DNA from: a virus
IMG/VR virus record: IMGVR_UViG_3300013306_000017
Location: 1 to 64,000 of that record
Strand: one strand, 5' to 3'
DNA length: 64,000 nt
A model generated the notes under the pieces. It was not told the origin of the DNA, ran no database searches, and saw nothing but the letters and a program-made list of their open reading frames with translations. This document shows, piece after piece, positions 47,634 to 55,726 of this stretch (position 1 is the stretch's first letter; each line of letters opens with the position of its first letter). Both the position numbers and the translations under genes were made by a program.

Positions 47634-49358
47634 CTACGCAGCCACGCCAAGCTGCTCCAGATATTTCTCCGCCAGTGTCTTAACGTGATCCCCTGACACT
47701 TGGAGTTTTTCAACCAAATCCAAACGCGGATCACGTATTCCATCTATCTGCTGTTTCTTCAACCCGAGCACCTGCGCCACCACGGGATCTGACCCGCTCT
47801 CAGCAATCAGGAAATAAGCAGTGACCATGTCGGCCTGTCCGTCCCGATAGATACGACCGATGTTTTGTTCGTGAACGCCAGGCGACCAATCCAGTTCACC
47901 GATGACCACGGTTCGTGATGTCTTTTGCAGGCCGTCTAAACCAGCGCCGGCGCGTAGAGAGATAATGAATACGGGTGTTTCGCCCGCCATGAATCGACGC
48001 TTTGACTCATCTTTTTGTGGGACTGACTCACTGCCCGTGTACATCGCGGGCTTCAGGTCTTTGAGCTTGTCCAGCCAGATTGAATAAACTTCGCGGTGCC
48101 AACCATAAAGGACCACCTTTTCACCCGACTCAACCAACAATCGAACGAAGTCCGCAACAAACGGCGCCTTAGCGATTCCGGTCGCCTGCCGCAGCTTATT
48201 GCTCAGTTCCTCAGCCGCCTGCATCTTTTCACCCCGGGACGTTTGGCTTTGCGTGAGAATCAAACGCGCCAACTCAGCGCATGACGCACTGACCCGATCA
48301 AGCGCTGAAGTGTCAGCGTCGATGTAATGAGGGATCTTGATCAGGTCAGGGAGTTCGCGGCCCACATCCTGGCGGGTTCGCCGTAACATGAACCCACTGT
48401 CGCGCATGTAGGAACCAAACGCTTTGGGATTTGAAATCGAAGGGCGGTCACCTGAACTGTCATGACACCACTCCCGCACAAACTCGCTGCGTGACCCGAG
48501 CGCATGCGGACGGATAGCGTTCATCACGTTCCAGATTTCGCTGCCTTGGTTGTAAATCGGAGTCGCGGATAATCCGGCTCGAAACTGACATCTGTGCGCG
48601 ATGTGTTCGGCAGCGGCATATTTCTGACTGCTGTGGCCAGTACGCAATTCCTGGCATTCATCGAACACGATGCTCTTGACGATAGGTGCCAATGTCTCGG
48701 CCCAGCCTGAAAGCTTGTGATAGTTCGTGATGATGACATCAGGAAAGGGGCTCGTTATTACTCCGGGCAGTTGGTCCTGCTGTGGGTGTCTATTTCGGCG
48801 CAGTTTCGTTAGGTCGTAAGGCTTGCCGGTCCGCAAGATGTGATAACGGAGAGCGGGCGCAAAACGGGACAATTCTCCAGCCCATTGTTTCGGTAGATGC
48901 GTGAGAGTCACCACGAGGGCCGGGCGGGTCCGTGGATCGGTAAGCATTGCAATTGCGCTGACGGTCTTTCCAAGGCCTACGTCATCAGCCAATAGCAATC
49001 CGCCCGAACTCAACGCCAAATGAGCCGCAATGCGCTGATACTCGCGGGCCGGTTCCGCGAGCGTAAATTCCTCCGGAGTAATCAGGCCGGAGAGAAGCCG
49101 ATCGACCAAAGAACACTGCTCACGATATTCGTCCGCACGACGGTCAAGATGTTGCTTATCCGAGTCACTGATCTTTAGCGGGAACCTTTCCATGAACCAT
49201 TGGAGGTCACGGCAGAATTCCGGCGTATCGACAAATGTATGTTTGCCGTAACTCGCTTTGCTCAATCGCGCAAACACTCTTTTCAGACGAAGGGCAACGT
49301 GCGGCTCGCACACGACAGTCCATTCAGAGCGCCTATATTTCACTTCACCGTAGGTCAT
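47634..49358 (-). CDS. SNF2-family helicase
   Basis: 574 residues. Walker A in LLLADDVGLGKTVSA, motif II DECQ (IVFDECQELRTG), motif III SATP, and motif VI QNIGRIYRDGQ, as in SNF2/SWI2 helicases. N-terminal and C-terminal parts are shorter than in chromatin remodellers, typical of phage versions. Its start overlaps the stop of a PD-(D/E)XK-like nuclease gene by 4 nt, suggesting one complex. Likely DNA replication, recombination or restriction function. Confidence 0.88.
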   Translation of the reverse strand: MTYGEVKYRRSEWTVVCEPHVALRLKRVFARLSKASYGKHTFVDTPEFCRDLQWFMERFPLKISDSDKQHLDRRADEYREQCSLVDRLLSGLITPEEFTLAEPAREYQRIAAHLALSSGGLLLADDVGLGKTVSAIAMLTDPRTRPALVVTLTHLPKQWAGELSRFAPALRYHILRTGKPYDLTKLRRNRHPQQDQLPGVITSPFPDVIITNYHKLSGWAETLAPIVKSIVFDECQELRTGHSSQKYAAAEHIAHRCQFRAGLSATPIYNQGSEIWNVMNAIRPHALGSRSEFVREWCHDSSGDRPSISNPKAFGSYMRDSGFMLRRTRQDVGRELPDLIKIPHYIDADTSALDRVSASCAELARLILTQSQTSRGEKMQAAEELSNKLRQATGIAKAPFVADFVRLLVESGEKVVLYGWHREVYSIWLDKLKDLKPAMYTGSESVPQKDESKRRFMAGETPVFIISLRAGAGLDGLQKTSRTVVIGELDWSPGVHEQNIGRIYRDGQADMVTAYFLIAESGSDPVVAQVLGLKKQQIDGIRDPRLDLVEKLQVSGDHVKTLAEKYLEQLGVAA

Positions 49359-49717
49359 AGAACACTGTTAATTAGAGTCGCGACCTCCAATGGCTTGCCG
49401 TGCAATTCACCTGGAAGGTTCGTATGAAAAGCCAGGCGCGTTGTAACCAGAAGTAGTGAGGCAATGCGATCCGATTGCGCATAGCGATGGAGTTGCCGAG
49501 TAACACCGGAGAGACCGCCGGCTACTTTCACTTCCAGCCCAATGGATCCTTCAATTAGGAAGTCCACCTTATCTCCCTTCGCCAGTGACACCTCGCGCTC
49601 AAACTCTATCCCCTCAGCCGTCAGTACTTGCTCAATTCCATCCTGAAGCTCAAGCTCGGCGCGAAACACGAACCGATGACTCCGCATCAAATTTGCGATT
49701 TCAGAAAGTTGCATCAC
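49355..49717 (-). CDS. PD-(D/E)XK-like nuclease (120 aa)
   Basis: Motif DKVDFLI ... GLEVKV gives the D and E-x-K residues of the fold, with an upstream Glu (EFEREVSL) and a following helix with Q/R (VTRQLHRYAQ). It overlaps the SNF2 helicase start (ATGA) and the DUF3307 stop. VRR-NUC-type nucleases beside SNF2 helicases are common in phages. Nuclease activity is inference from the motif. Confidence 0.78.
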   Translation of the reverse strand: MMQLSEIANLMRSHRFVFRAELELQDGIEQVLTAEGIEFEREVSLAKGDKVDFLIEGSIGLEVKVAGGLSGVTRQLHRYAQSDRIASLLLVTTRLAFHTNLPGELHGKPLEVATLINSVL

Positions 49718-50115
49718 AAATACTTCAGAGCAATTCCATTGATGATGACGTGTATGATGTTATCGACGAAGATCAGGAGCCACGTCGCCAGCCACACCGG
49801 AGTGTCCGGACTAAAGCCCGTTGCCGCACACTCACGCCAGGACAGATTTGAGACCGTAGGGTTAAGGAAGTTCTTTCCCCAACACACGAACCGAGCCAGA
49901 CGCCAGCGGTCGATCACAAAATGGGTGGACACAATGACAAACAGCGCGGTCCATGACATTCCGCGAAACAACAGAAGGAAGGGAACAGCGTAAAAGGTTA
50001 CGTGCACGAGCGCCGCGATCGACCGTTTGGTTTTCTCGGTCGCCATCCAGTGCGATTGCAGCAGATAGTCACCAATTGCGTGTGCCAGTAATTGAGTCGC
50101 AGTTATCGTTAGCAT
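49714..50115 (-). CDS. DUF3307 membrane protein
   Basis: 133 residues with four hydrophobic segments. The opening LLAHAIGDYLLQSHWMATEK is the DUF3307 signature. Function of the family is unknown; in phages it occurs beside replication or accessory genes. Overlaps the nuclease gene by 4 nt (ATGA) and its upstream neighbour by a few bases. Confidence 0.85.
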   Translation of the reverse strand: MLTITATQLLAHAIGDYLLQSHWMATEKTKRSIAALVHVTFYAVPFLLLFRGMSWTALFVIVSTHFVIDRWRLARFVCWGKNFLNPTVSNLSWRECAATGFSPDTPVWLATWLLIFVDNIIHVIINGIALKYL

Positions 50116-50561
50116 CCGTTCACCGCCCTTGCCGCATTCGCATAATCAATTTTCCACCACCATCCGGTATCCACGTCCCTGATCATCACCACGTCATCAC
50201 TCTTATCGACCACGTTCCCCGCTCGCGTGAAAACGTGATGCGGGACAGCCTGGCGGTTTCCGAGGAACCAAAAGCCAAGGTCAGTCAAACTCCAAACACC
50301 TTTGGCTGAGTGGGCCAGGCCGAAATATCTCAACTTCTGAAAGTTCGTGAACTCAGCTGTTAACAATCCGAGTTCACCTAAGCGCATTGGCTGGCGTGCG
50401 TGGTAAAGCTTCCAAAGGCCGCTGACCATTCCTTTCGAGAGAACGTGCTTATGATTCCGTGGCAACTTCTGACCGCACTTTTCGCAGCAGGGAACCTTCC
50501 GCGATGGAAGTGGCGGGATGCCTGACAGCAAATTTGGTTGAACTGCGCTCACTGTTCCCAA
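50109..50561 (-). CDS. Hypothetical zinc-finger/winged-helix protein (150 aa)
   Basis: CCEKCGQKLP forms one zinc knuckle near the N-terminus. The middle resembles a small winged helix (LWKLYHARQPMRLGELGLLT, FQKLRYFGLAHSAKGVWSLT). The end has several Trp/Tyr. A DNA-binding regulator is possible. Overlaps both neighbours. Confidence 0.6.
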   Translation of the reverse strand: MGTVSAVQPNLLSGIPPLPSRKVPCCEKCGQKLPRNHKHVLSKGMVSGLWKLYHARQPMRLGELGLLTAEFTNFQKLRYFGLAHSAKGVWSLTDLGFWFLGNRQAVPHHVFTRAGNVVDKSDDVVMIRDVDTGWWWKIDYANAARAVNGC

Positions 50562-50815
50562 TCGGTAGTTTTCGGTTCCTCGACCTCAACATCTTTTAAG
50601 AATCCTTGTTTCCGCAGCGACCGAATGTGTTTGCACACCGTTGCCTTGCTCTTGATCTGCAGATGCCGGGCAATCTGTGAATAGCTCGGGCGCGAACCGC
50701 GGCGTCGCTCAAAATCAATCACGTAGTTCAACACTTCGGCCTGGCGCGCCGTGTTCGGCACGTTCGCGGCGATTGAGCTACCGCAGTTCGGGCAAGTGGG
50801 TTGAGTGGCGCTCAT
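50549..50815 (-). CDS. LexA-type winged-helix DNA-binding protein (88 aa)
   Basis: Start at the ATG at 50815, overlapping the previous stop (ATGA). CPNCGSS knuckle at the N-terminus, then 'ARQAEVLNYVIDFERRRGSR', PSYSQIARHLQIKSKATVCK, HIRSLRKQGFL, a LexA N-terminal-like winged helix (T/R-x-x-Q-x-x-v-L-x-(Y/F)-I). Likely a transcription regulator. No catalytic protease part. Confidence 0.75.
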   Translation of the reverse strand: MSATQPTCPNCGSSIAANVPNTARQAEVLNYVIDFERRRGSRPSYSQIARHLQIKSKATVCKHIRSLRKQGFLKDVEVEEPKTTDWEQ

Positions 50816-51303
50816 GCGTTTGCCATGATTTCTTTCCACGGCAGTTTGTCGTGTTCTTCCCAAGCGCTTCCGACCGGCGGATGTTCAAAGCCATAGCGGT
50901 AATAGGGATGCTTCATTCGTTCTGCCATCCGCTCGTTTATGCCATGGATAATTCGCTGCTTTATCTCGGCATCCATCAGGCGGTTGCCATGCAACGTTTG
51001 ATAATCCCCAACACCGTAGGAGTACATCGGCCACCAATCGGTCGGAAACTGAAAGCCGCATTCAGTGCATTGAATGATTCGCCCGAACGCCCAAAAGTAT
51101 TGATGGCAATTTGGGCACGAACAGCAGCCGGGATCGGCGCCCGCCGCCGCTCGCATGTTTGGCTCACCGTCGGGATATGAAAGACCGCCGCAATGCTCAA
51201 CATAGTCACGGCACCATTTCCACCCGTCCTCCGGTGTCGTATCCGGTGGGTCGATAATGATCGGGTCTTTGATTCCTTTGTCTTTTGATATTGCGACTTC
51301 CAT
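50812..51303 (-). CDS. Hypothetical zinc-ribbon protein (163 aa)
   Basis: CSCPNCHQYFWAFGRIIQCT then ECGF is a complete C-x-x-C ... C-x-x-C ribbon. The C-terminal part is rich in Tyr, Trp, His and Met. Overlaps the small genes on both sides by 1-4 nt. Not recognised as a named family. Confidence 0.6.
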   Translation of the reverse strand: MEVAISKDKGIKDPIIIDPPDTTPEDGWKWCRDYVEHCGGLSYPDGEPNMRAAAGADPGCCSCPNCHQYFWAFGRIIQCTECGFQFPTDWWPMYSYGVGDYQTLHGNRLMDAEIKQRIIHGINERMAERMKHPYYRYGFEHPPVGSAWEEHDKLPWKEIMANA

Positions 51304-51482
51304 TACTCGCCCTCCGGCTTCCGCATCCGATCCGCTACTTCCTGAGCCACAACCGTGAAGCTCGTTTTCTTTTCTTCTCTCAAGTCTCGGGCACGATTGA
51401 AAGCTTCACCGTAAGTCAGGTGTTCAGCTTCTACAGTGTCGTGACCGACTACGGCCCAGCGCGGTTGTGTTAGTTCGCTCAT
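51303..51482 (-). CDS. Small hypothetical protein (59 aa)
   Basis: ATG at 51482-51480 overlaps the preceding TGA (ATGA), and its TAA overlaps the next ATG (TAATG), so it fits the operon perfectly. It reads MSELTQPRWAVVGHDTVEAE, then an amphipathic Arg/Glu helix (FNRARDLREEKK) and a short 'TSFTVVAQEVADRMR'. Function unknown. Confidence 0.65.
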   Translation of the reverse strand: MSELTQPRWAVVGHDTVEAEHLTYGEAFNRARDLREEKKTSFTVVAQEVADRMRKPEGE

Positions 51483-52129
51483 AGCTTTTTGAATTCGATC
51501 ACCCAGACCCAGGGATTTGAATTCCAGTCGCAGCCTTTGCGCTTACCGTTGATCTTGTCCCAGCCCATTGACCACGCCCGACGCAATGCCGCGCACTCGC
51601 TGGAACAGAAGCCGCTATCGAAATCGTGTTCAGGGCAACTAATTCCTTCACTACGAATATCGGTAACGCTTATCTCCTGCAATCGCTCAACGCGAACGTC
51701 TGTGATTTCTAACGTGATGCGCGAGGCCCAGCGCGGCATGAAGATAGAGGGAGTCCATCGCCAGTCCTCGGGACCGCCTTCTGCGAATACTGGATTGCCT
51801 GCGCGATAAAGTGGCGGCTCAGTCTTAACTACGGTCTGCCCATCCTCTTCGACCGATGGCGTCCACGTCTCGCGCACCCAAAGGCGGTCACCAGCTTTGC
51901 CATAAGGACACGTCTTGAAAACGTGAGTGGATGGCGGCGTGAGATTCGCGGTCACGTACCAGGGATCGCCGGGATAACCTGAACACGAAGGCTTGCTCCA
52001 ATAGTCTCCCTTCGGCCCATCCTTGATAACGCGGCGCGTCTGAGTCTTTCGCCCGTCAAGAATCGCTCGCACCATCGGCGCGGAAAACAAAATAGGCCGC
52101 TCTGTCACTTCAACTGCTGTTGCGCTCAA
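51479..52129 (-). CDS. ASCH-like phage protein
   Basis: About 216 residues from a TTG at 52129 that overlaps the upstream TGA (TTGA) and has AAAGG before it; the longer frame overlaps too much. 'RPILFSAPMVRAILDGRKTQ' then TRRVIK and 'RWASRITLEITDVRVERLQE' are the standard phage ASCH-like signature. ASCH domains bind RNA. Role in phages is unknown. Confidence 0.75.
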   Translation of the reverse strand: MSATAVEVTERPILFSAPMVRAILDGRKTQTRRVIKDGPKGDYWSKPSCSGYPGDPWYVTANLTPPSTHVFKTCPYGKAGDRLWVRETWTPSVEEDGQTVVKTEPPLYRAGNPVFAEGGPEDWRWTPSIFMPRWASRITLEITDVRVERLQEISVTDIRSEGISCPEHDFDSGFCSSECAALRRAWSMGWDKINGKRKGCDWNSNPWVWVIEFKKL

Positions 52130-53082
52130 ACCGTCACCGCCTTTGCTTCCGGCCATTCCTTCATCGCCCACACGTCATCAGGAACACGGCCCTGCATTCC
52201 CGGTCGTGGGCCACTGTCTTGTTTGAAATAAACGGAGACTCCAGCCTTGTGCGCGTAGCGAGCAAGTTTCAATGCCGATTCAAGCGGCATCTGTCGATGT
52301 CCCGAACCGGACTCGCCGCCTATCACAATTCCGTCGATGTCGTGTTTGTCAGTTGGCCGGAAGTTTTTATAGCCGTAGAAGTAACTCGGTCGGTCAAGAT
52401 TCGGTGGCGGATCGCCAAATTCCACATCACCAAGCAGTGGCTCCACACTAACCCACCTAACCGCGGCAGGAATTTCAAGCAGGAACGGGAGACGAATATC
52501 AACCGTCTTTTGATCTTCAACCGACACACCCAAGTGGACGTTGGCTAGAAACCTCGACTCGTGAGGGCCACATGTGAGGCTTCCAAACGCTCGTCCTTGT
52601 GCGACTTGTTGCTCATAATCATTTGAGATTTGTGCGCGATTCTCCATCAGTAATGCCGCAACTCTGCGATGCCAGTCGGCACTAAAGTACTCGCGCATCC
52701 GCTGAGCTCGCTTAGTCAAGACCTGGAAGGTCACGTCTGGCCGGAGCGCAAAGATCGCGAAGTGCTGATCGATAATTTCATCAGGAACCCAGTCGCCAAA
52801 CAGGTCGGTCATGTCGTCAATAAAAACTTTTTGACCCCTGATCTTCCGCGACTTCAAAACCTTGGCCGCTTCCTGTTCATCGAAGAAAGGCGTCAGAGAT
52901 TTCATGTTCTCCGCAGTGAAGTCTTTGCCTTTTCTCCCCCAGCGCCCCGCCAGGGCGCAGGCGTAACAGAATCGACATCCATCCGAAATGCGAACGCAGG
53001 CATGAACCACGTTGCCCTCAGCGTCCCGATACCTCAGCAAGTTCGTGGAGAAATCTGTCCAGCCGATAGGTGTTTCCTGCAT
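52126..53082 (-). CDS. DUF5131 (Gp37/Gp68) family protein
   Basis: 318 residues. Motif ISDGCRFCYACALAGRWGRK is the C-x-x-C-Y-A cluster of the Gp37/Gp68 (DUF5131) family, radical-SAM-like, with an upstream Cys (HACV). C-terminal 'IVIGGESGSGHRQMP' is also typical. Its enzyme reaction is unknown; it is widespread in phages. The start overlaps a 36-residue Cys-rich gene stop (TAATG). Confidence 0.85.
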   Translation of the reverse strand: MQETPIGWTDFSTNLLRYRDAEGNVVHACVRISDGCRFCYACALAGRWGRKGKDFTAENMKSLTPFFDEQEAAKVLKSRKIRGQKVFIDDMTDLFGDWVPDEIIDQHFAIFALRPDVTFQVLTKRAQRMREYFSADWHRRVAALLMENRAQISNDYEQQVAQGRAFGSLTCGPHESRFLANVHLGVSVEDQKTVDIRLPFLLEIPAAVRWVSVEPLLGDVEFGDPPPNLDRPSYFYGYKNFRPTDKHDIDGIVIGGESGSGHRQMPLESALKLARYAHKAGVSVYFKQDSGPRPGMQGRVPDDVWAMKEWPEAKAVTV

Positions 53083-53192
53083 TACTTGTCATCCTCGCGA
53101 AACTTCGGCAAGCAGTGCGCACACTTCTCGCCTTCGCAGTTGCAGCCTTCGTAACAGTTCGGGCATTCGTGTTCAGTAAGGGATGTCGTCAT
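53082..53192 (-). CDS. 36-aa Cys-rich zinc-binding peptide
   Basis: ATG at 53192-53190 lies inside the end of the upstream gene in another frame; the TAA overlaps the DUF5131 start (TAATG). It reads MTTSLTEHECPNCYEGCNCE and then GEKCAHCLPKF, seven possible metal ligands in 36 residues. The exact fit between its neighbours supports real translation. Confidence 0.65.
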   Translation of the reverse strand: MTTSLTEHECPNCYEGCNCEGEKCAHCLPKFREDDK

Positions 53193-53511
53193 CAGCCACC
53201 TCACTCGCTACCGGCGCCGGATTCAAACCAAGTCGCTGCAAGTCCCAAGCGCTGATTGGCGCTGCTGCCCGTTGCGCATAAGCTCGCGCTATCGCCTCAG
53301 TGACCGGGCGCATGGAATAGATTGCGCCGTTCCCGTAATACTCAGTGCGATAGCCTTCGCCCTCAGGAACATCAATCCGAATGAAAGCGCACCCGCCGAT
53401 AGTCGCTTCCGTGACATGGCCAGCCGTGCGCTGATGGCCGAACAAATCAATCACGCACCACTGGTCAAAGTTCTCAGGCTTGCCGTTCGTGCTCGCCGCC
53501 GCTTCAGACAT
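53173..53511 (-). CDS. Conserved phage protein (112 aa)
   Basis: Start at the ATG at 53511, preceded by AAAGGAG; the longer frame lacks support. 'QWCVIDLFGHQRTAGHVTEA' then TIGGCAFIRIDVPE and 'GNGAIYSMRPVTEAIARAYA' match a conserved hypothetical protein that I have seen in many prophages and plasmids. Function unknown. Its end overlaps the Cys-rich peptide gene. Confidence 0.75.
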   Translation of the reverse strand: MSEAAASTNGKPENFDQWCVIDLFGHQRTAGHVTEATIGGCAFIRIDVPEGEGYRTEYYGNGAIYSMRPVTEAIARAYAQRAAAPISAWDLQRLGLNPAPVASEVADDDIPY

Positions 53512-53548
53512 TTGTAAATCTCCTTTGAGTTTGTGGCTGAAGGGCGAG

Positions 53549-53578
53549 TAGCTAATTCGCCCCTCAGGTTTAAGAACT
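53549..53578 (-). promoter_or_regulatory. Weak match to the late-type promoter pattern
   Basis: CTTAAA (53574-53569) is followed by 12 nt and ATTAGCTA, with -10-like TAGCTA. The A-rich half of the upstream box and the final T of the -10 are missing. It is upstream of the gene starting at 53511. Listed because spacing fits; could be chance. Confidence 0.25.
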
Positions 53579-53672
53579 CCCAGACCCGAAGCGATTACTT
53601 CGAGCGTTTGCCGCAACGCGTTAGCGGTAACGGTTGATTTGCTTCATCGTTAAAAATGTCTCTCAATGTCGG

Positions 53673-53996
53673 TTATGCCGCCCTCAACAAAACTTCCTGC
53701 GCAATCTCACTGATCCGCTTCCGCGTGATCATCTCGCCCGCCTCGCGCCTCAGCCTGATTTCATCCATGAACAATTCAAGTTGGCGCTCGTCGAACAAAT
53801 CGCGTGGGCGCCGCTCCGGTTTTGGCAAATGACGTTGCGCATCGCACTTGTTTCGGTAGATGGCTTTCTGCCGCTTTCGTTCGCACAGTTTGCAGTTTCC
53901 ATTCGAGTTGAACTCCAAAACCGATAGCCTGACCTTGCAGCGGTGACACTTCGCGCTGAATAGCAAGACGAAGATGATGCGGGGATCGATGTTCAT
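53673..53996 (-). CDS. Hypothetical zinc-finger protein (107 aa)
   Basis: CHRCKVRLSVLEFNSNGNCK and LCERKR form a C4-type finger near the N-terminus, followed by a basic stretch (RNKCDAQRHLPKPERRPRD) and a helical C-terminus (LFMDEIRLRREAGEMITRKR). Probably a nucleic-acid-binding accessory protein. Ends 1 nt before the metallopeptidase stop region. Confidence 0.6.
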   Translation of the reverse strand: MNIDPRIIFVLLFSAKCHRCKVRLSVLEFNSNGNCKLCERKRQKAIYRNKCDAQRHLPKPERRPRDLFDERQLELFMDEIRLRREAGEMITRKRISEIAQEVLLRAA

Positions 53997-54728
53997 TTAC
54001 TTCCCGGCCCGCGCCCCGCCTCGTCGACGGGCAACCTCGTTTTTCATTTCAGTAAGACCGCCTGCAACCGCTGTTTCAATCGCTTTCTTGCCGCCGCCGC
54101 ACTTCATGCACAGTCCGTCATCGGTGGCCCCGTCCTTTTTACACTTCGAGCATTTCTTGTCCGGGTGAATCGTGAGCACGGGTGCATCCTTACCGTTCCC
54201 TTTGCCATTGGCCTTTACGACTTTCGGCGCAGCTGCCAGAGGGTCGGTGTCGAGCGGCAATGGAATTTGCTTCGCTGCCTTGAAGAACATCTCAAGGTCG
54301 TAAGTCCACGCGCCGTAACGCTTCACAATTTCATGGAACTCAGTGACGTCATGGTCCCTCAACGACGGCCGGCCGCTTTCGGTGTCGAAGTCGCAGTGCA
54401 TGAGCTCGTGATCCACCAGCGCGGTCTTGTGCTTTTCTTCCATCCGATCCCAGGACATCTTGGTAATCAGAATCACGAAGAACGGCTCAATCTCATCTCC
54501 ATCGGTTTGCGTATCACCGGAAGCGAGAAAAGCATTCAGGCCAGTGACCAGCTTTGCCTGGCCGTACAGGTCTTTGCCTTTGCGCTTCGGCATCACAGGT
54601 TGCCCTGTCTTTTTGTCGCGCTTGTTCTGAAAGAGATAGACGACGCTCATCCCATGCAGATGCGGGTGATGATCTTTGATCAGTAGTTGGCCAATTCTCT
54701 TTGGCTCGTCAGCGACGGCGTATTCCAT
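53997..54728 (-). CDS. Putative phage metallopeptidase
   Basis: 243 residues; GGAG before the ATG. 'KHKTALVDHELMHCDFDTES' holds an H-E-x-x-H zinc motif (HELMH), with 'MSVVYLFQNKRDKKTGQPVM' and 'VTEFHEIVKRYGAWTYDLEM' as in the phage putative metallopeptidase family. The C-terminus adds a CSKCKKDGATDDGLCMKCGG ribbon. Substrate unknown; a role against host defences is sometimes suggested for relatives. Confidence 0.8.
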   Translation of the reverse strand: MEYAVADEPKRIGQLLIKDHHPHLHGMSVVYLFQNKRDKKTGQPVMPKRKGKDLYGQAKLVTGLNAFLASGDTQTDGDEIEPFFVILITKMSWDRMEEKHKTALVDHELMHCDFDTESGRPSLRDHDVTEFHEIVKRYGAWTYDLEMFFKAAKQIPLPLDTDPLAAAPKVVKANGKGNGKDAPVLTIHPDKKCSKCKKDGATDDGLCMKCGGGKKAIETAVAGGLTEMKNEVARRRGGARAGK

Positions 54729-54758
54729 TGAATCTCCTTCGTTTGTGGCTCCGCTCGG

Positions 54759-55283
54759 TTATGAGACTACTGTTCCGGACGCAATACGATCTTCGCTCAA
54801 GCGCTTTTCGAAGTCGTCAAACGTTTCATGCCGAAGGTGCAAGTTGTGCACCATGCTCTGATACAGATAGGTCGCGTTGTTTCTAACCGAAGCATCGGGA
54901 TGCCGATAGCCGATGACCTCAAGGGAGTGCATCGCATGGGAGTACCAATGCTGCGGTAAGTGACCGAACGCTGAGGGCTTGAACGGATCGGGAGGATTGG
55001 ACTGGAAGAACGCGCCTTCTTCGCGATCTACTTCGCGAGGATCGGCGGGATTCATAAAACACCAGCGAATGAACGCTGTTAATCGACGGCCCGGGGAATA
55101 AGCAACGCCACGGCTAACCCAAGTTTTCGGCTCGTCGTCACAGCCCCGAACCGCTGTTAGTAGCGTACCCTGCTCGCGCAAGGGCAGCTGCATTACCCAG
55201 TCCTGAAGGACAGACTGTCTGTTGTTTTGCAGATGACCCGTTGCGGCCATATCTTCCTGAATCGCTTCTTCCGCGTATGCCAT
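54759..55283 (-). CDS. Hypothetical protein (174 aa)
   Basis: Helical and soluble: 'WVMQLPLREQGTLLTAVRGC', 'RRLTAFIRWCFMNPADPREV', 'FGHLPQHWYSHAMHSLEVIG'. I recall similar proteins in other phages near replication genes but cannot name a function. ATG preceded by GAAGGAG. Confidence 0.65.
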   Translation of the reverse strand: MAYAEEAIQEDMAATGHLQNNRQSVLQDWVMQLPLREQGTLLTAVRGCDDEPKTWVSRGVAYSPGRRLTAFIRWCFMNPADPREVDREEGAFFQSNPPDPFKPSAFGHLPQHWYSHAMHSLEVIGYRHPDASVRNNATYLYQSMVHNLHLRHETFDDFEKRLSEDRIASGTVVS

Positions 55284-55296
55284 AAAGTCTCCTTCG

Positions 55297-55533
55297 TTAA
55301 TTGAACGTCAAAATCAAAGATTGTTCGGTCGTGAATTCATTGCCGCAGCCGCACTTGTGGCCGCTGATACCTTTCCCACTCCAAATCGGAGTTAACTGCT
55401 TTTCCGAGTTACACCCTGGGCACAAGATCATCCCGACTGCTTTTCCAGTGACGATTCGCGCGCCCATTTCCAAACATCGCTGCACGTAATCAGTCGCGCA
55501 CGAATCGAAGAGTGAAGGCTGGTCATTAGGCAC
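55297..55533 (-). CDS. Small zinc-ribbon protein (78 aa)
   Basis: ILCPGCNSEKQ and GHKCGCGNEF form a classic C-x-x-C ... C-x-C ribbon. 'MPNDQPSLFDSCATDYVQRC' at the N-terminus. Overlaps the next upstream gene by 8 nt. Part of a cluster of small zinc proteins. Confidence 0.62.
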   Translation of the reverse strand: MPNDQPSLFDSCATDYVQRCLEMGARIVTGKAVGMILCPGCNSEKQLTPIWSGKGISGHKCGCGNEFTTEQSLILTFN

Positions 55534-55726
55534 CCGCCACCTCTTGAACTCTTTCGCCGGTTTCGAGATTGATTAGGACAAGTTGCGAACCGCACGCTAC
55601 GCACGTCTCGCGTTCAGGTCCTGCCATGCAGCAGCATTCGTCCCACGGGTTCAGATGCCCAACGCAGTTGCAGAACGGAGTACTGACGCAGATACGCTGC
55701 GTATGGTCATTGATTCCTGGTGGCAT
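55526..55726 (-). CDS. Small Cys-rich protein (66 aa)
   Basis: Eight cysteines in 66 residues, with FCNCVG, ECCCMAG and CVACGSQL groups. Its start touches the stop of the helicase-methyltransferase gene (55726). Likely metal-binding; function unknown. Confidence 0.58.
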   Translation of the reverse strand: MPPGINDHTQRICVSTPFCNCVGHLNPWDECCCMAGPERETCVACGSQLVLINLETGERVQEVAGA

